A stretch of DNA of 64,000 nt from Mycobacterium genavense ATCC 51234 (GCF_000526915.1 NZ_JAGZ01000002.1:310001-374000); one strand, 5' to 3'. Shown: positions 21,001-33,018, counted from the first letter of the stretch. Notes: a model not told the origin generated them from the letters alone. A program made the numbers and translations.

Positions 21001-24000
21001 ACGTCAGCGACCCGCAGTTGCCGGGACAGCTCATCGATTTGCTGCTGGCTCAGCCGCGCCGGGGCCACGTCGGACGGCGTCAGGCCGCCGCCACCGCCAC
21101 GCACGTGCGCGCAGATGCCGGCCAGCGCCTCGAACCACAGCTGGCTGAGCCGGTTGATCTGGGTCTCGTCGAGTGCCGACGGCGCCCAGGTCCAGTTGGC
21201 GTGCAGATGCGGGCCGGCTTCGCTGTCGACGGTGCCGACGTTGAGTTCGACGGTGTGCGCCAACGGCATCGGGATCGAGGCGGCCGCACCGGCCAGCGCG
21301 AGGCTGTCCTGGCTGACGCGCCACAGGTCCTCGGAGAGCTCGGCGGCCGAGGCACCCATGCGGCCCAAGTAGTTGAAACCAATCGCCGGATCGGCTCCGC
21401 CCAGGTCGACCTCGTCATTCAGATACCGCAGCAGACCGTAGGTCAGTCCGTCGGGCAGGGCGCGCAGCTGTTCCTTGACTTCCTTGATCACCGCGCCCAG
21501 AGCCGGGTCGCCGGCGGTCACCCGCGACCAGTCCAGGCCACCCACGGTCAGCGATACCGGGTACTTGGAGGTGAACCAGCCGACCGTGCGCGACAGGTCC
21601 ACGTAGGGAGTGAGCTCCTCGTTGCGCCCGTGCCCCTCGACGTCGATGGCGAGCGGCCGGCCCGGGGAGCCGAGGAATTCGGCCCAGGCCAACCCGAACG
21701 CGATCAACAGAATGTCTTGCACCCCAGCGTGAAACGCGGCGGGGACCTCACCCAGCAGCTGACGGGTGGTGTCGACGTCCAGGTCCACCGCCAGCCGTCC
21801 GGCGTTGGCGTGCGTATCGACCGCCGGCTGCACCGCCGGCAACACGGCCGGGGTCGACGCCACCTGCCGCCAGGCGTCCGCGTGCGCCACGACGGCTGCG
21901 TCGCGGGCGTGCTCCGCCAGCAGTGCGGACCACCGGGCGAACGACGTCCCCGGCGCCGGCAACTGGACCTCTTGCCCGCTGTGATGCTGGGCCCACGCGA
22001 TGTTCAAGTCTTCCAACAGGATTCGCCACGACACGCCATCGACGGCCAGGTGGTGAATGATAAACGCCAGCTGGTTGGTGGAGGTCACCCACAGGGCGCT
22101 GAGCATCGCCCCGGTGGCCGGGTTCAGCCGCGAGCGCGCCTGCGCGAGCGCCTCGTCGGTCAGCACGTCGACCGTGTGCACCAGACCGGCGCCTTCCAGC
22201 GACTCGACCTCGGGCACCCACAACGACCAGCCGCCGGCGCCGTCGTCGTCGGCCCGCATCCGCAGGGTGGCATGCCGGTCCACCAGCGCCTGAAGCACCA
22301 CCGCCACGTCCGGCTCGGTCACTTCGGCCGGGGCTTGCACCACCATCGCCTGGTTGAACTGCTCGACCGGGCCGTCGACGTCTTGTAGCCAGCGGATGAT
22401 CGGGGTGGACACCACCTCGCCCAGACCCTCGTCGGCCACCCCGATCTCGCCGGTGGCCACGCTGGCCACTTGGGCCAGCCGCGCCACGGACTGCTCGACG
22501 AAGATGTCGCGCGGGCGCAGCAGCACTCCGGCCGCCCGGGCGCGCGCCACGACCTGCATCGACAGGATGCTGTCGCCGCCCAGGTCGAAGAACGAGTCGT
22601 CGATTCCGACCCGCTCGAGGCCGAGGATTTCGGAGTAGATGCCGGCCAGCACCTCTTCGACGGCCGTGGTCGGGGCACGGTAGGCGCCGCCGACGTTGTG
22701 GTATTCGGGCGCCGGCAGGGCGCGGGTGTCCAGCTTGCCGTTAGGCGTCAGCGGCAGCGCCGGCAAGACGACGACCGCGGCGGGCACCATGTACGCGGGC
22801 AGCCGCTCGGCCAGCTTGGCCCGGGCCGCGGCGGGATCGACGGTACCGGTGACGTAGCCGACCAGCCGCTTGTCGCCGGGCCGGTCCTCGCGGGCGATGA
22901 CCGCGGCCTGCCTGACGTCGTCCAGCACGGCCAAGGCGGCCTGCACCTCGCCCAGCTCGATGCGGTAGCCGCGGATCTTGACCTGCTCGTCTGCGCGGCC
23001 GAGGTAGAGCAGCTGCCCGTCGTCGCCCCAGGAGACCAGGTCTCCGGTCCGGTACATCCGCTCCCCCGGCTGCCCGAACGGGCATGCCACGAACCGCGAC
23101 GCCGTCAAACCGGCGCGGCGCACATAGCCGCACGCCACGCCGGCGCCGGCCACGTACAACTCGCCGACCACGCCGAGCGGCACCGGCTTCAACCACCGGT
23201 CCAGCACGAACAACGCCGCGCCCGGAACGGGCGAACCGATTGGCACCACACCGGATCCCGGCACCAGCGGCGCGCTGATCGCCACACACACCGTGGTCTC
23301 GGTGGGGCCGTAGCCGTTGACCATCACCCGGCCGGGCGCCCACTGGTCCATGATTTCCGGCGGGCAGGCCTCGCCGGCGACCACCAACGCCGCGGTCTCC
23401 AAACCCTCGGGCGATAGCATCCCCACCGCCGACGGCGTCTGGGTGAGCACGCTGACATGTTCGCGAACGAGCAAGGCGTGGAAGTCTTCTGGCGAACGGG
23501 TCACCGACTCCGGCACCACCACCAGCCGACGGCCCCCGAGCAGGGCGGCCCAGATCTCCCACACCGAGAAGTCGAAGGCCAACGAGTGGCACTGCGACCA
23601 CACGCCGGTGCGGGGCAGGCCGGCATCGAAGCAGGCGAACAGCTGCGTGACGTTGTGATGGGTGACCGCAACACCTTTGGGGGTGCCCGTGGTGCCGGAC
23701 GTGTAGATGACGTGGGCGAGGTTGTCCGGGTCCGGTATCGGCAGGGCCGTGCTGGGCTGGGCCGCGATGCGAGGATCGGCGACGTCAATGACGACCAGAT
23801 CCTGTCCGTCCAGCCGCGACCGCAGGTCGGTGGTGGTCACCGCCGCCGTCGGCGCGGCGTCGGCGAGCATGAACTCGGTGCGCGCAGGTGGCAGCGCAGG
23901 ATCGATCGGCAGGTATGCCGCACCGGTCTTCAAAACGGCCAGGATCGCGATGATCGCGTCGGCGGACCGGGAAAACTGAAGTGCCACAACGTGGCCCGGG

Positions 24001-25511
24001 CCGACGCCCTCGCTGACCAGCAGGTGCGCCAACCGGTTGGCGGCCTCGTCGAGTTCCCGGTAGGTCGTGGATCGCCCCTCGAAGGTGATGGCGACCGCCT
24101 CGGGGGTGCGCTCGACGTGTTTGGCGAACGTCTCCGGAATCGACACCTTCGCCGGAGCGAGCTCGGTCAGGACGGCCCGGTTGCCGATCTCGTCGAGGCG
24201 GGTCATGTCGTCGGCGTCGAGCGCTGCGATCGACGACAGGGGCGCCGTCGGATCCTCGACCATGGCCAACAGCACATGCTGCAACTTCGCCGCCAGGTCG
24301 GCGACGTCGAAATTCGCGAACGGTTGCCCAGGACCGGCCGTGCTCAGGAACAGTTGATCGCCGGCCCCCAGGAAGAAAAACCCGAAGTGACCCACCGGGC
24401 CGTGGTTGGTGTACCCAGCGTGTGCCGGGGCGCCAGCGAGGTTCAGGGTCAGCCGGGACGGGATGAAATTGACACCCACCCGGTTTGCACCCTGACGGGC
24501 CCCGCCCTCGCCTTCCAAGGCATGCACCGGAAAACGCTGATGTTGCAACAGTTCCCGAATACGCGTGTCGACATGGGCGACGAAATCGCCGACCGTCGAA
24601 TCCGGAGCCGTCGTCAACACCAGCGGGACAACCCCGGCCAGCATCGCGGGCAGCGTCTTCGACTCCGGAGTCACTCGGCGGCTGACCGGGAAGTCCAGCG
24701 TCACCTCGGACGCATTTCCGGACCAGCCACGCACCAATAGCGCACACGCGGCGGTAATGGCCGAATACCGCCGGACCCGCAACTGTTTGGTCAGCTGTTG
24801 CATTCGGCCCACCACGGCCGGATCCAACTGCACCGAGGCCGACGTCAGATAGGGGTCGCGCTCGGTGGTGAGTTGCGGCAGCCGGTAGTGGAATCCCGAT
24901 TCAGTGGGCAGGTGTTCCTGCCAATAGGCCTGGTCATCGGAGTAGTCGGTGGACGCCTCGTAAGCCGACTCGCAGTCGATCAGGTCCTGCAGCGACCCGA
25001 AGTACGCGTCCGGGACGGGCTCGCCGGCCACCAGTGCGGTGTAGACGGTGGCGACGCGGCGGCTCACCAGCGCCATGCCCATGCCGTCTACGGCGATGTG
25101 GTGGCAGCAAGCGAATAAATAGAATTCGTCGTCTTGCGTCTGGAATAGCGTAAAAATGAAAAGCGGGCCCGAGAATGGCATTGGCGTGCGCTGAATTGCG
25201 GACGCCATTTCGCGGACTTTTCGCACGGGGTCGTCGGCGCCCCGGAAATCATAGAAGCCCAGCTCTGCATCCGGATAATCGACGGCCTTCTGTAATACAT
25301 GACCCTCGGACTCGAAGAACGCAACCCGGCCCGACTCGGACTCCGCGACGACTTGCCTGATCGCCTGCTGCAGCAAATCATGATGGACCGGGCCCTCGAT
25401 CAACACCAAAAGACCGAGCTGCCACTCGGTACCCGCGAAACCCGTTTCCTGCGAGAGCCAAATATCGAGCTGTCCACGCGTCAGCGGGTGTGCCCGCTCA
25501 CCACGTTCCAT
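12087..25511 (-). CDS. three-module GPL-type NRPS with terminal reductase
   Basis: A 4474-residue synthetase, related to the Mps1/Mps2 enzymes of mycobacterial glycopeptidolipids. Domains by approximate residue: starter condensation 1-440 (HHIAVDG at 137); adenylation A1 457-935; carrier T1 (Ser981 in LGGDS); epimerase E1 1030-1480 (HHLAVDG, NYLGR); C2 1500-1935; A2 1948-2440; T2 (Ser2484); E2 2530-2990; C3 3000-3440; A3 3455-3950; T3 (Ser about 3980); thioester reductase 4074-4474 with [11 protein letters not shown] and YGNSK. The pocket residues I read are D-F-W-T-V-A-G-V-C (A1, Phe-like), D-Y-W-S-V-G-M-V-H (A2, Thr-like with two changes) and D-V-W-G-V-A-A-I-Y (A3, not assigned). Predicted product: N-acyl-D-Phe-like, D-Thr-like, third residue as amino alcohol. 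The start at 25511 ([14 protein letters not shown]) matches Mps1 beginnings and has GGGGGA upstream. Confidence 0.95.
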   Translation of the reverse strand: MERGERAHPLTRGQLDIWLSQETGFAGTEWQLGLLVLIEGPVHHDLLQQAIRQVVAESESGRVAFFESEGHVLQKAVDYPDAELGFYDFRGADDPVRKVREMASAIQRTPMPFSGPLFIFTLFQTQDDEFYLFACCHHIAVDGMGMALVSRRVATVYTALVAGEPVPDAYFGSLQDLIDCESAYEASTDYSDDQAYWQEHLPTESGFHYRLPQLTTERDPYLTSASVQLDPAVVGRMQQLTKQLRVRRYSAITAACALLVRGWSGNASEVTLDFPVSRRVTPESKTLPAMLAGVVPLVLTTAPDSTVGDFVAHVDTRIRELLQHQRFPVHALEGEGGARQGANRVGVNFIPSRLTLNLAGAPAHAGYTNHGPVGHFGFFFLGAGDQLFLSTAGPGQPFANFDVADLAAKLQHVLLAMVEDPTAPLSSIAALDADDMTRLDEIGNRAVLTELAPAKVSIPETFAKHVERTPEAVAITFEGRSTTYRELDEAANRLAHLLVSEGVGPGHVVALQFSRSADAIIAILAVLKTGAAYLPIDPALPPARTEFMLADAAPTAAVTTTDLRSRLDGQDLVVIDVADPRIAAQPSTALPIPDPDNLAHVIYTSGTTGTPKGVAVTHHNVTQLFACFDAGLPRTGVWSQCHSLAFDFSVWEIWAALLGGRRLVVVPESVTRSPEDFHALLVREHVSVLTQTPSAVGMLSPEGLETAALVVAGEACPPEIMDQWAPGRVMVNGYGPTETTVCVAISAPLVPGSGVVPIGSPVPGAALFVLDRWLKPVPLGVVGELYVAGAGVACGYVRRAGLTASRFVACPFGQPGERMYRTGDLVSWGDDGQLLYLGRADEQVKIRGYRIELGEVQAALAVLDDVRQAAVIAREDRPGDKRLVGYVTGTVDPAAARAKLAERLPAYMVPAAVVVLPALPLTPNGKLDTRALPAPEYHNVGGAYRAPTTAVEEVLAGIYSEILGLERVGIDDSFFDLGGDSILSMQVVARARAAGVLLRPRDIFVEQSVARLAQVASVATGEIGVADEGLGEVVSTPIIRWLQDVDGPVEQFNQAMVVQAPAEVTEPDVAVVLQALVDRHATLRMRADDDGAGGWSLWVPEVESLEGAGLVHTVDVLTDEALAQARSRLNPATGAMLSALWVTSTNQLAFIIHHLAVDGVSWRILLEDLNIAWAQHHSGQEVQLPAPGTSFARWSALLAEHARDAAVVAHADAWRQVASTPAVLPAVQPAVDTHANAGRLAVDLDVDTTRQLLGEVPAAFHAGVQDILLIAFGLAWAEFLGSPGRPLAIDVEGHGRNEELTPYVDLSRTVGWFTSKYPVSLTVGGLDWSRVTAGDPALGAVIKEVKEQLRALPDGLTYGLLRYLNDEVDLGGADPAIGFNYLGRMGASAAELSEDLWRVSQDSLALAGAAASIPMPLAHTVELNVGTVDSEAGPHLHANWTWAPSALDETQINRLSQLWFEALAGICAHVRGGGGGLTPSDVAPARLSQQQIDELSRQLRVADVLPLTPVQQGLLFHSALAEGSGDDLYAVQLGITVTGPLDQKRLREAVQTVVDRHPNLAAQFCQQFDEPIQIIPAEPVMAWQYVEMAGGETEVDQRVQQLCAAERAAVCDIAGEPAFRVALIRTGDNQHRFVMTIHHIVVDGWSLPILLQEIFTLYYGQRLAAPPSYRSFVTWLAEQDRDAAQADWGKLLAGFDTPTLVSPPGQAAERGVESYRVPADVTQALTELARANHTTVSNVLQAAWAQVLMWLTGHHDVVFGTAVSGRPSDLPGADALVGLLINTIPVRASATAITTIADLLAQLQRYHNDTLEYDHLALRDIHRVTGHDQLFDTLFLYENYPVDAGALLGVHELAITDFSSREFNHYPLSVVVSPGHELSLRVEFDSHVFDVATIDSLIERYRRVLVTMTTDPTRRLSSIDLLDADEHARLEKWGNRGVLTLPASTPVSIPELFAAQVARAPEAVAVNSGEGSWTYRELDEAANRLAHTLSDRGAGPGERVAVLLNRSAEAIVSLLAVLKTGAAYLPMDPAHPTARMEFMLADSAPIAALTTADLRPRLDNADLPIIDIEDPAIGAAPNTALPTPAADHVAYIIYTSGTTGKPKGVAVTHRNVTQLLESLDAEMELGQVWTQCHSLAFDYSVWEIWGALLHGGRVIVVPDAVVRSPEDLHALLVSEQVSVLSQSAFYALQAADALQPELGQQLKLQTVVFGGEALEPQRLQTWLHNHPGLPRMINMYGITETTVHASFREIVGSDIDSNNSPIGVPLAHLAFFVLDGWLRPVAPGVVGELYVAGAGVASGYVGRPDLTTTRFVACPFGGPGSRMYRTGDLVSWGTDGQLRYMGRADKQVKIRGYRIELGEIQAALAGVDGVSQAVVIAREDRAGDKRLVGYVTGTADPTEIRGQLAERLPSYMVPVAVVVLDALPLTVNGKLDTRALPAPEYAGVNEYRAPSDAVEEILAGIYAQVLGVERVGVDDSFFDLGGDSILSMQVVAQARAAGVLCRPRDVFVEQTVARLARVARMGTEGDGVADEGLGEVIATPIIRWLQETDGPVEQFNQTMVVQAPDGVTEADAVAVLQALVDRHAMLRLRVDDDGDGGWSLWVPEVGSVDAAALLRSVDTLSDEALVEARDRLSPSAGVMLSALWVSSTSQLVLIVHHLAVDGVSWRILLEDLNIAWAQHHSGQPVALPPGGTSFARWSSLLQEYAQRPAVTEQAEAWRQVAAVPAALPAVRPEVDTYVSAEQMSAELDVETTRLLLGEVPAAFHAGVQDILLIAFGLAWAEFLGSKGAPIGIGVEGHGRHEELAPGVDLSRTVGWFTTKYPVSLAVGGLDWAQVVAGDTALGPVIKDAKEQLRGLPDPLTYGLLRYANHDVDLHGNDPAIGFNYLGRLGAGTAAELTGDLWRISEEGLSVAGAATAVPLPLMHTVDLNAGTMDTDAGPHLHASWTWAPSALDGEQISRLSRLWFEALTGICAHVRNGGGGLTPSDLLPARLTQQQLDQLEQQYQLADVLPLTPVQQGLLFHASVAQGGDNGDDVYAVQLGITISGSIDPQRLREAVQTVVNRHPNLAARFSAQFDEPVQVIPAEPVMAWRYIQLDSDEAGHDEQIEQPCADERDAVSDLLGRPAFRAALIRIAENKHRFVLTNHHIVMDGWSLPILLREIFASYYGERLPAPASYRSILTWLAEQDRPAAQAAWRQMFEGFDNPTLVGPATRMGLGRRRVDSYRVSAETTRALSTLARSCHTTVNTVLQAGWAQLLMWLTGQRDVAFGTTVSGRPPEVLGSESIVGLLINTVAVRANTIVATTVAELLDQLQTAHNNRLEHEHLGLSDIHRATGHDQLFDTLFLYENYPIDTNVPVGVHELAITDVTNREYNHYPLSVMALPGHELGIRVEYDTDVFDPASIETLVERFQRVLVAMTVDPAQRLSSMDVLDAGEHARLDEWGNRAVLTQPAQGTTIPAMFAAQVARTPDGVALVDGERSWTYRELDDEADRLARVLVSDGARPGECVALLFNRSAEAIIAMVAVLKSGAAYLPIDPAMPDARLDFMLGDATPVAAMTDATMRSRFDGADLPVIDVHDPDLSIPSDISFPVAAPEDLAYTIYTSGTTGVPKGVAITHGNATSLLEVPDPGAPTGPGQVWSQWHSYSFDVSVWEIFSALLHGARLVVVPESAASAHELRDLLVAEQVTVVGQTPSALAMMPGEGLESVTLVMAGEASPNELVDKWAPGRVMINAYGPTEATIYAAISKPMKAGEGAPIGVPVPGAALFVLDKSLRPAPEGVVGELYIAGRGVAVGYLRRAGLTASRFVACPFGGPGARMYRTGDLVRWGADGQLQYLGRADEQVKIRGYRIELGEVQAALAALDGVQAAAVVAREDRPGDKRLVGYVTVTGDVDTAQMRARLGKRLPAYMVPTAIVVLDTLPRTVNGKLDKRALPAPEYQSAVRYTPPATPTEEIVAGIYGQVLDIERVGVENSFFDLGGDSLSAMRVVAAINTAFDATLSVRTLFEAPSVRTISERLDRDPDADETDAHGPSYVAVHGRDTEGLRASDLTLDKFIDETTLLTAPALPGPSAEARTVLLTGATGFLGRYLALEWLKQLKRVDGKLICLVRAGSDQEAWRRLEKTFDTGDPRLVDHFHQLAADHLEVVAGDKGEANLGLDEQTYQRLADTVDLIVDSAAVVNGVLPYRELFGPNVVGTAELIKFALTSRMKPYAYVSTSDLGRQIEPALFTEDADIRVISPTRVLDGSYANGYGNSKWAGEVLLREANGAFGLPVSVFRSDMILSDVSYAGQFNMTDVVTRMILSVVATGVAPGSFYRRDDNGNRQRAHFDGLPVEFVAEAIATLGAQVVDGFETYHVMNPHDDGIGLDTYVDWLIEAGYPIQRIDDFAEWVRQFEAGLRALPDRQRQHSVLQMLQLMLHNPEQIQPLEPTRGSFAPTDRFRAAVQEAKIGADNDIPHISAPVIIKYVTDLQLVGLL

Positions 25512-25556
25512 GTGAGTCCCCCAAAGCTCCACCCGAGTCCCCATACCCAGGCCGGT

Positions 25557-25787
25557 TTACTTATCAAAACTCCGACCCGCTGCCAGCCGCTCGCGCAGAC
25601 TCTTCGGCCGGATATCGGGCCAGTTCTGCTCGATGTACTCGAGACACGCCGCTCGGTCGGCCTCGCCATATACCACCCGCCATCCGGCGGGGACATCGGC
25701 GAAGGTCGGCCACAGGCTGTGTTGCTCCTCATCATTGACCAACACGAAAAAACTGCCATTATCGTCGTCGAATGGATTCGTGCTCAC
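25557..25787 (-). CDS. MbtH-like protein
   Basis: A 76-residue MbtH-family partner that binds and activates adenylation domains. The family signature is complete: [20 protein letters not shown], the tryptophans in [13 protein letters not shown], and [10 protein letters not shown] near the end. GTG at 25787 is chosen over the upstream ATG at 25868 because GGAGAA precedes it and the family begins with M/V-STNPFDD. The 28 extra residues of the longer frame have no family match. It lies 45 bp upstream of the synthetase on the same strand, the usual GPL arrangement, and is expected to be co-transcribed and required by that enzyme. Confidence 0.95.
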   Translation of the reverse strand: MSTNPFDDDNGSFFVLVNDEEQHSLWPTFADVPAGWRVVYGEADRAACLEYIEQNWPDIRPKSLRERLAAGRSFDK

Positions 25788-26595
25788 AGTTCTCCAGGCG
25801 TTCTCTCGATATAGGTGGGGTCGTTCCAAACCATACTGGAGGCCTACAGGCTCGGTCGGAGGTTTCGACAAAGTTCCTGCTGTGATCTGCTAAGCACTCG
25901 GGGCACCTCTTGGCAAATCGGCGCGCGGCGCAACACTTGGACGTTGGCGCCCCGGAGCGCAGTGACCTGCAGCGACGGTACGGGCTGTCTGCCGCCCGCC
26001 AAGAGTACGGTACCGGCGGCCAGAAAACGACCGAGTTACGCTCTCGTTGCTCGTTAGTTGCCGCGCCGAAATACCGTCGCCGACCTCCGGGGGTGGACCC
26101 GCAGATCAGACCGGAAACGACCGCAGAACATCACCAGCAAATGCCGGGGCGGCACGGTAGCTGCCGAAGCCGAGCGTCGGTGTCTGCTTTGCCGCTGCGC
26201 TGGTTCACAAGACGTTGGTCTGACGCCGACAAATCGCATGCTCACCGCCCTCGGCGACCAAGATTGGTAGATGACTCTTCTGCGCGAGGCCACGCGATAA
26301 TGTAATATGTGTCACCATTGCTCGGGCCAATGACGCATACAACACCTGCCGCGGGGGGCGGATTTCACTGATTGCTACCGTGCTCGTACGCACACGGTAC
26401 GAGTCATGATCCCACATCGGGTTTCCAAAGATCTGATGTCGGGGCCAATGGCATGGTTTACTCATCAAGATCTGGTTGCACTGGTCGAACGCCACTCGAT
26501 TGAGCCGACCGCCGCAGGTCTGGCGTGGTGCGATCGAGATTTGGGTACTGTCCGAGCGGTTGAAATAGCGAGTCTGTGAACGGGTTGAAGGGGGT
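25788..26595. promoter_or_regulatory. divergent control region between synthetase and mmpS/mmpL operons
   Basis: About 800 bp without a supportable gene separates the leftward mbtH-synthetase operon from the rightward mmpS-mmpL operon. GC content is visibly below that of the neighbours. AT-rich stretches such as AATGTAATATG (26299-26309) could serve as a -10 region. A strong inverted repeat at 26383-26403 is listed separately. Several short ORFs here have no coding look. Confidence 0.6.
26383..26403. promoter_or_regulatory. perfect inverted repeat, candidate operator
   Basis: CTCGTAC (26383-26389) and GTACGAG (26397-26403) form a perfect 7-bp dyad with a 7-bp spacer. An overlapping dyad, ACCGTG/CACGGT (26377-26398), shares the centre. 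The position, about 190 bp before mmpS and 595 bp before mbtH, suits a dimeric repressor or activator of both operons. No regulator gene is adjacent. Confidence 0.45.
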
Positions 26596-27192
26596 GTGGT
26601 GGTCGAACACGATGTTCGAGCCCGGTCCGACGTCGCCGCCGATGGCAGCCAGGGCGTGAGCGAGCCTGCGGGGCGCTTGCGGCGGTTCGGCCGCCAGTCC
26701 GGTCCCCAAGAGCCCCCGACCGGTGCGCCTCGAAAGGGCAGGCGGAATCCGGGAGCTGGGATCGTCAAGCTGCTGGGGCGGCTGTGGATCCCGTTGCTGA
26801 TCCTGGCGGTGCTCACCGCCGGCGGATTCACCGTTTCGCGCCTACACGGGATATTCGGCTCCGAAAAGCGCCAGTCCTATGCCGACACCCGGGTCAAGGA
26901 CAGCAAACCGTTCAACCCCAAGCATTTGAAGTACGAGGTCTTCGGTGCACCGGGCACCGTTGCCGACATCAGCTATTTCGACGTCAACGCCGACCCTCAG
27001 CACATCAACGGCGTCACCCTGCCGTGGTCGATGGATTTGTCGACCACCCTGCCGTCGATCGTGGGAAACGTAGTGGCACAAGGTGATACCGATACCATCG
27101 GCTGCCGCATCATCGTCGACGGCACCGTCAAGTCCGAGAAGGTATCCCACGAGGTGAACGCCTTCACGTACTGCGTGCTGACGGCTGCATGA
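26596..27192 (+). CDS. mmpS: MmpS-family membrane protein
   Basis: A 198-residue accessory protein for MmpL exporters, of the MmpS4/MmpS5 type. A hydrophilic, basic N-terminus of about 58 residues precedes one transmembrane segment ([20 protein letters not shown], about residues 61-80). A periplasmic beta-sandwich domain follows, with the family landmarks [19 protein letters not shown] and [13 protein letters not shown]. The usual MmpS has a much shorter cytoplasmic tail. The start here is the GTG at 26596 behind AAGGGGG, but no ATG/GTG lies closer to the membrane segment in a better context. The stop overlaps the ATG of the next gene (ATGA), showing translational coupling to mmpL. Confidence 0.9.
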   Translation: MVVEHDVRARSDVAADGSQGVSEPAGRLRRFGRQSGPQEPPTGAPRKGRRNPGAGIVKLLGRLWIPLLILAVLTAGGFTVSRLHGIFGSEKRQSYADTRVKDSKPFNPKHLKYEVFGAPGTVADISYFDVNADPQHINGVTLPWSMDLSTTLPSIVGNVVAQGDTDTIGCRIIVDGTVKSEKVSHEVNAFTYCVLTAA

Positions 27193-30074
27193 GCGACGAA
27201 AACATGGGCACGGAGCGGCCGTTCATAGCGCGGACGATCCACCGGTTTTCGATACTCATCATCCTGGCGTGGCTGGGTTTCGCCGTCTTCGTCACGGTCG
27301 GCATCCCGCCGCTGGAGGTTGTCGAGCAACAGCATTCGGTGTCGCTGAATCCCGTCGAGGCGCCGTCCTTCAAGGCGATGGCGCGCCTCGGCCAGGATTT
27401 CAAGGAATCCAACTCCGGCGCCCTGGCGATGATTGTCCTGGAGGCGGACCGGGCTCTCGGCCAGGAAGATCACAAGTACTACGACGAATTGGTCCGCCGG
27501 CTCGAGGCCGATACCAAACACGTTCAGCATGTCCAGAACTTCTGGGGAGATCCGGTCACGGCGGCCGCGGCGCAAAGCATCGACGGCAAGGCCGCGTATG
27601 TGCAGCTGAACCTCGGCGGTAGCCAGGGCGCGACCGCGGGAGACGAATCTGTGGCGGCCGTCCGAGGCATCGTCGCGGGACTGAAAACTCCGCCGGGCCT
27701 CAAGGTCTATGTCACCGGACCGGCTGCCACCGTGGCGGATATGAACAAGGCGGGTCAGGAGACGGTCACAACTGTCACACTGGCGAGCCTTTCGGTGATC
27801 TTCATTATGTTGCTGCTCGTCTATCGTTCGATCTTCACCGTCATTCTGTTGTTGCTCATGGTCGGGCTGCAATTGACGGTATCCCGTGGAATGGTGGCAC
27901 TTCTCGCCTATCACGGGGTTCTTGGCCTCACCACCTTCGCGGTCAACCTGCTCGTAGCGGCGGTCATCGCCACCGGGACCGACTACGGAATTTTCTTCGT
28001 CGGGCGGTATCAGGAGGCCCGCCAGGCCGGCGAGGACAAGGAAACCGCGTTCTATACCACCTTCAGCAGTGTCGCCAAGGTGGTGTTGGCCTCAGGAATG
28101 ACAATCGCCGGCGCTGTTCTGTGCCTGAGCTTCACTCGCCTCCCCTATTTCCAGCCGCTAGGCCTTCCCAACGCGGTGGGTATCGCCGTTGCGGTCTTAG
28201 TAGCTCTCACGCTCACGCCGGCACTGATCGCCGTCGGAAGCCGGTTCGGCCTGTTCGAGCCAAAGCGGAGGCTCCAGGTGCGCGGTTGGCGGCGAATAGG
28301 CACGGCGATCGTTCGCTGGCCCGCGCCCATTTTTATAGCCACATTAGCCGTTGCCCTGGTCGGGCTGCTGACACTGCCGGGGTACAACCCGAGTTACGAC
28401 GACCAGAAATTCATTCCCGAAGATATTCCCGCCAGCGTCGGAAATGCGGCCGCGGGACGGCACTTCCCCGAGTCGCGCATGATGATGCCGGAAATCCTCT
28501 TGGTGCAAGCCGATCACGACCTGCGGAACCCGACCGACATGCTGGTATTGAACCAATTGGCCAAGGGTGTCCTCGCGGTGCCGGGCGTTTCAACGGTTCA
28601 GAGCGTGACTAGGCCGGAGGGAACCCCGCTGGCGCACACCAGCATTCCCTACATCATGAGCATGTCGCAGTCGAACCAGCTGACAAATATGGCGTTCCAA
28701 AAGGACCGCATGAACGACATGATGAAACAGGCCGAAGAAATGGCCAAGATGATTGCGCTGATGCAGCACATGCTGGGACTGTTGAAAGAGCTCACCGCCA
28801 CCACCCACGACATGGTCGCCCGGACACATGAAATACAGAAGACCACCGCAGAATTGCGTGACCGTGTTTCGAATTTCGAAGATTTTTTTAGGCCGCTACG
28901 CAGCTATTTCTACTGGGAGAAACACTGCTACGATATTCCCGCCTGCTATGCAATCAGGTCGGTATTCGACGCAATCGATGGCGTCGACGAGGTGAACGAC
29001 AAGTTTCGCGAATTGGTGGTCGACCTCGATAAGCTAGACATGCTTTTGCCGCAGATCCTCGTACAGATCCCGCAAATGATCGAAACCATGCAGAGCATGC
29101 GGACCATGATGCTGACAATGCACAGCACCATGGAAGGAACTCTTGGCCAGATGGAGGTTAATGGCGGCCAAAACCCGAATGCCATGGGGCAGGCATTCGA
29201 CACCTCCAAGAATGACGATAGCTTCTACATTCCGCCGAGCATTATCGACGGCTCGGATACTTTCAAGCGGGTCATGAAGATCTTCCTGTCGCCTGACGGG
29301 AAGAACGCCCGCATGCTGATTTCGCAAAAAGGTGACCCAGCAACGCCCGAGGGGCTTTCGCGTGTGGAACCGATCAGGACGGCGGCCGAGGAGGCACTCA
29401 AGGGCACGCCTCTAGAAGACGCGAAGGTTTATCTCACCGGAACCGCCGCGGTGGTGAAAGACTTGGTCGACGGCGCCAAATACGACCTCTTAATCGCCGG
29501 AGTCGCCGCCCTCTGCCTCATTTTCATCATCATGCTGATCATGACGCGGAGTTTCCTCGCCGCGCTAGTCATCGTCGGTACGGTATTGCTCTCACTGGGC
29601 GCTTCCTTCGGGATGTCCATCCTCGTTTGGCAGTATTTGCTTGGACTGCAAATTCACTGGACCGTGCTTTCCATGTCGGTGATCGTGCTTTTGGCGGTGG
29701 GTTCTGACTACAACCTGCTGCTGGTTTCCCGGATGAAAGAGGAATTAGCCGCCGGCATCCACACCGGGATCATCCGCGCCATGGCGGGTACCGGAAAGGT
29801 TGTTACCAACGCGGGTCTGGTGTTCGCGTTCACGATGGCCTCGATGGCGGTCAGTGACCTGCGCAGCATCGCCCAGTTGGGCACCACGATCGGGATGGGC
29901 CTGATGTTCGACACCCTGGTGGTGCGCGCCTTCATGACACCCGCCGTCGCGGCACTGCTCGGGCGTTGGTTCTGGTGGCCGCAACGAGTGCGCACCCGCC
30001 CCGCTAGCCAGATGCTGCGCCCGTTGGGATCGCGGCCGTTGGTGCGCTCGTTGTTGCTGAAGGAAACGCGGTGA
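27189..30074 (+). CDS. mmpL: MmpL-family lipid exporter, first copy (MmpL4a-like)
   Basis: A 961-residue RND-type transporter of the inner membrane that moves glycolipids outward using proton flux. The first transmembrane segment is at residues 18-37, and two groups of membrane segments sit at about 185-380 and 765-940. The proton-relay Asp-Tyr pairs are visible as [15 protein letters not shown] and [15 protein letters not shown]. Between the halves is a long methionine-rich helical segment (about 490-670) with the cysteine-bearing [20 protein letters not shown] element typical of the MmpL4/5/10 group. The order mmpS-mmpL-mmpL next to an NRPS is the GPL arrangement, where both MmpL copies are needed for export. 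Confidence 0.93.
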   Translation: MSDENMGTERPFIARTIHRFSILIILAWLGFAVFVTVGIPPLEVVEQQHSVSLNPVEAPSFKAMARLGQDFKESNSGALAMIVLEADRALGQEDHKYYDELVRRLEADTKHVQHVQNFWGDPVTAAAAQSIDGKAAYVQLNLGGSQGATAGDESVAAVRGIVAGLKTPPGLKVYVTGPAATVADMNKAGQETVTTVTLASLSVIFIMLLLVYRSIFTVILLLLMVGLQLTVSRGMVALLAYHGVLGLTTFAVNLLVAAVIATGTDYGIFFVGRYQEARQAGEDKETAFYTTFSSVAKVVLASGMTIAGAVLCLSFTRLPYFQPLGLPNAVGIAVAVLVALTLTPALIAVGSRFGLFEPKRRLQVRGWRRIGTAIVRWPAPIFIATLAVALVGLLTLPGYNPSYDDQKFIPEDIPASVGNAAAGRHFPESRMMMPEILLVQADHDLRNPTDMLVLNQLAKGVLAVPGVSTVQSVTRPEGTPLAHTSIPYIMSMSQSNQLTNMAFQKDRMNDMMKQAEEMAKMIALMQHMLGLLKELTATTHDMVARTHEIQKTTAELRDRVSNFEDFFRPLRSYFYWEKHCYDIPACYAIRSVFDAIDGVDEVNDKFRELVVDLDKLDMLLPQILVQIPQMIETMQSMRTMMLTMHSTMEGTLGQMEVNGGQNPNAMGQAFDTSKNDDSFYIPPSIIDGSDTFKRVMKIFLSPDGKNARMLISQKGDPATPEGLSRVEPIRTAAEEALKGTPLEDAKVYLTGTAAVVKDLVDGAKYDLLIAGVAALCLIFIIMLIMTRSFLAALVIVGTVLLSLGASFGMSILVWQYLLGLQIHWTVLSMSVIVLLAVGSDYNLLLVSRMKEELAAGIHTGIIRAMAGTGKVVTNAGLVFAFTMASMAVSDLRSIAQLGTTIGMGLMFDTLVVRAFMTPAVAALLGRWFWWPQRVRTRPASQMLRPLGSRPLVRSLLLKETR

Positions 30075-30081
30075 GGCGCGC

Positions 30082-33018
30082 ATGACCACCGAACCGATAG
30101 TGACCCAAAGCGCCGAAACTCCGGTCCAGAAGCCGTTCGCCGCGCGGACGATCCGCAATCTTTCGCTGCTCTTCATCCTCGGGTGGGTAGGGCTGACGCT
30201 GCTGGTGACTTTCGCGGTTCCGTCGCTGGAGCGGGTGGGCCGGGAGCACTCGGTGCCGTTGGCGCCGCAAGATGCGCCCGCGGTGCAGGCCATGATGCGG
30301 ATGGGCAAGGTCTTCAAAGAGTCCGACTCGGACAGCTTCGTGATGCTCGTGATCGAAGGGCAGAACGAGCTGGGGGACGGCGCCCACAAGTACTACGACA
30401 AGTTGATGCGCCTGCTGAAGGCCGATACGAAACATGTTGAACACGTTCAGGATTTGTGGGGCGATCGGCTCACTGCGGCGGGCGCGCAAAGCGCTGACAG
30501 TAAGGCCGTCTACGTCCAGATGAACCTGGACGGTAACCAAGGCACGACGCAGGCCCAAAACTCCATTGCCGCCGTCCGCGACATGATCGCGAAGAATCCA
30601 CCGCCGCCCGGCCTCAAGGCCTATGTCACCGGCCCTTCGGCACTGTTTTCAGACATGCAGGAGGCCGGCGATCGATCGATTCTGAAGATGACCGCGGTCG
30701 GGGCAGCGATCATTTTCGTGGTGCTGTTATTCGTCTACCGGTCGATCGCCACGGTGATCCTGTTGTTAATCACGGTCGGGGTCGAGGTGCTTGCGGCCCG
30801 TGGAATCGTGGCCTTCCTCGGCGACCACAGCCTCGTGCAACTGTCGACATTCGCCGTCAACCTGCTGGTGGCGCTCGCGATGGCGGCCGGAACCGACTAC
30901 GGGATCTTCTTCTTCGGCCGGTACCAGGAGTCGCGGCAGGCCGGCGAGGATCGGGAAACCGCCTACTACAACACATTTCGCGGGGTCGTGCCCGTCGTCC
31001 TGGGTTCTGGTTTGACGATCGCCGGAGCAATGTTGTGTCTGAGCTTTACCCGGCTGCCCATCTTCCAGACGATGGGCGTACCGTGCGCCATCGGCTTGGT
31101 CATCTCTGTCGTGATCGCGCTGACACTGGTTCCGGCGGTTCTTACCGTCGGCGGCCGCTTCGGGCTGCTCGATCCCACCCGCGCCATCCGGTTCGGTCGG
31201 TGGCGGCGAATTGGCACGGCAATCGTCCGGTGGCCGGTGCCCATCCTCGTCGCGACCATCGCAGTCGCGCTAGTCGGATTGGTAACGCTGCCGGGGTATC
31301 AGACCAGCTACAACAACCGCCTTTATATGCCCGACGACATCCCGGCGAACATCGGCTATGCCGCCGCCGACCGGCACTTCTCGCAGGCGCGGATGCTGCC
31401 GGAAATTCTGATGATCGAGTCCGATCACGACATGCGCAACCCGGCCGATTTCATCGTGCTGCACAGGCTGGCCAGGGCCATATTTAAGATTCCCGGAATA
31501 GCCCGGGTTCAGGGCATAACCCGGCCCGAGGGGACGCCGATCGAGCACACCTCGATCCCCTTCATGCTGGCCATGCAGAACTCGGCCCAGTCACAAAACA
31601 TCAAATACATGAAGGCTCGCATGGACGACATGCTCGAGCAGGTCCACATGATGGACATACAGATCGCGTCAATGAAGCGCCTTTACGAACTTCAGAAGCA
31701 ACTGACCGCACTTACGCACGAATCGATCACCAAGACCGACGAGATGACAGTGCTCTTGTATGAGTTGAGAGACCATTTTGCGGACTTTGAAGATTTCCTC
31801 CGGCCGATCAAGAGCTACTTTTACTGGGAAAAACACTGTTTTGATATCCCGATTTGCTGGTCCTTGAGATCGATCTTCGACACACTCGACGAGGTCGACG
31901 AGCTCAGCGACAAACTGAAGGATTTGCTCGTCGATCTCCACAAGATGGATGCATTGCTGCCTCAGCTGCTTGAGCAATACCCGCAAATGATCGCTACGAT
32001 GCAGTTCTTCAAGACGACGACGCTGACGATGCACAGCACCATGGCAGGAATCATCGGCCAGGTCAACGTCGACAACAAAGACGCGGTTACGATGGGCCAG
32101 GCGTTCGACAACTCGAAGAACGACGATTCCTTCTATCTGCCACCGGAGATTTTCAAAAACGCCGACTTTCAGAAGGCGATGAGCCAGTTCCTGTCGCCCG
32201 ACGGGAAAGCGGCGCGGTTCATCATTTCCCACAAGGGTGACCCGGCGACGCCCGAAAGCGTGGACCGGGTGGACAAGATCAAGACGGCGGCGGAAGAGGC
32301 ACTCAAGACGACGCCGCTCGAAGACGCCAAGATCTATCTGGCCGGCACCGCGTCGACCTTCAAGGACTTCAAGGACGGCTCCAAGTTCGACCTGTTGATC
32401 GCGGGAATCGGCGCACTCTGCCTGATCTTCACGATCATGCTCATCATCACGCGAAGTTTCGTGGCCGCGCTGGTAATCGTTGGGACAGTGGCACTTTCGC
32501 TGGGCTCATCGTTCGGGCTTTCGGTGCTGATCTGGCAGTACATTCTGGGCATCAAGCTGTACTGGATGGTGCTGCCGATGTCGGTGATCGTCCTACTGGC
32601 GGTGGGGTCTGACTACAACCTGCTGCTGGTATCCCGGATGAAAGAAGAAATAAGCGCGGGTATCAACACCGGCATCATTCGGGCAATGGGCGGTACCGGC
32701 AAGGTCGTGACCAACGCGGGTCTGGTGTTCGCATTCACAATGGCCTCGATGGCGACCAGCGACTTGCGCATCATCGGTCAGGTCGGTACGACCATTGGCC
32801 TGGGTCTGATGTTCGACACCTTGATCGTGCGCTCGTTCATGACGCCGTCCATTGCCGCAATCCTCGGACGCTGGTTCTGGTGGCCGCAGGTGGTTCGTCC
32901 ACGCCCGGCCAGTTCGATGCTGCGGCCGGAAGGTCCGCGTCCCCTGGTGCGCGCCCTGCTGGGTCAGGAGCATCCCGACGACGCGCCTACGGCCGAGATC
33001 CCAAGGCAATCCGTCTGA
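30082..33018 (+). CDS. mmpL: MmpL-family lipid exporter, second copy (MmpL4b-like)
   Basis: A 978-residue paralog of the preceding gene, 7 bp downstream. It has the same layout: N-terminal membrane segment (about 30-50), [15 protein letters not shown], the helical middle region with [16 protein letters not shown], and [15 protein letters not shown] in the second half. The C-terminus is a charged tail ([15 protein letters not shown]). The two copies are clearly diverged, not a recent duplication. By analogy with GPL transport they probably work together as a hetero-complex with the MmpS protein. Confidence 0.93.
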   Translation: MTTEPIVTQSAETPVQKPFAARTIRNLSLLFILGWVGLTLLVTFAVPSLERVGREHSVPLAPQDAPAVQAMMRMGKVFKESDSDSFVMLVIEGQNELGDGAHKYYDKLMRLLKADTKHVEHVQDLWGDRLTAAGAQSADSKAVYVQMNLDGNQGTTQAQNSIAAVRDMIAKNPPPPGLKAYVTGPSALFSDMQEAGDRSILKMTAVGAAIIFVVLLFVYRSIATVILLLITVGVEVLAARGIVAFLGDHSLVQLSTFAVNLLVALAMAAGTDYGIFFFGRYQESRQAGEDRETAYYNTFRGVVPVVLGSGLTIAGAMLCLSFTRLPIFQTMGVPCAIGLVISVVIALTLVPAVLTVGGRFGLLDPTRAIRFGRWRRIGTAIVRWPVPILVATIAVALVGLVTLPGYQTSYNNRLYMPDDIPANIGYAAADRHFSQARMLPEILMIESDHDMRNPADFIVLHRLARAIFKIPGIARVQGITRPEGTPIEHTSIPFMLAMQNSAQSQNIKYMKARMDDMLEQVHMMDIQIASMKRLYELQKQLTALTHESITKTDEMTVLLYELRDHFADFEDFLRPIKSYFYWEKHCFDIPICWSLRSIFDTLDEVDELSDKLKDLLVDLHKMDALLPQLLEQYPQMIATMQFFKTTTLTMHSTMAGIIGQVNVDNKDAVTMGQAFDNSKNDDSFYLPPEIFKNADFQKAMSQFLSPDGKAARFIISHKGDPATPESVDRVDKIKTAAEEALKTTPLEDAKIYLAGTASTFKDFKDGSKFDLLIAGIGALCLIFTIMLIITRSFVAALVIVGTVALSLGSSFGLSVLIWQYILGIKLYWMVLPMSVIVLLAVGSDYNLLLVSRMKEEISAGINTGIIRAMGGTGKVVTNAGLVFAFTMASMATSDLRIIGQVGTTIGLGLMFDTLIVRSFMTPSIAAILGRWFWWPQVVRPRPASSMLRPEGPRPLVRALLGQEHPDDAPTAEIPRQSV

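Noticed and set aside
26205-26831. A 208-codon minus-strand frame in the divergent control region
   Set aside because: It overlaps the mmpS start and has no family resemblance or clear ribosome site.
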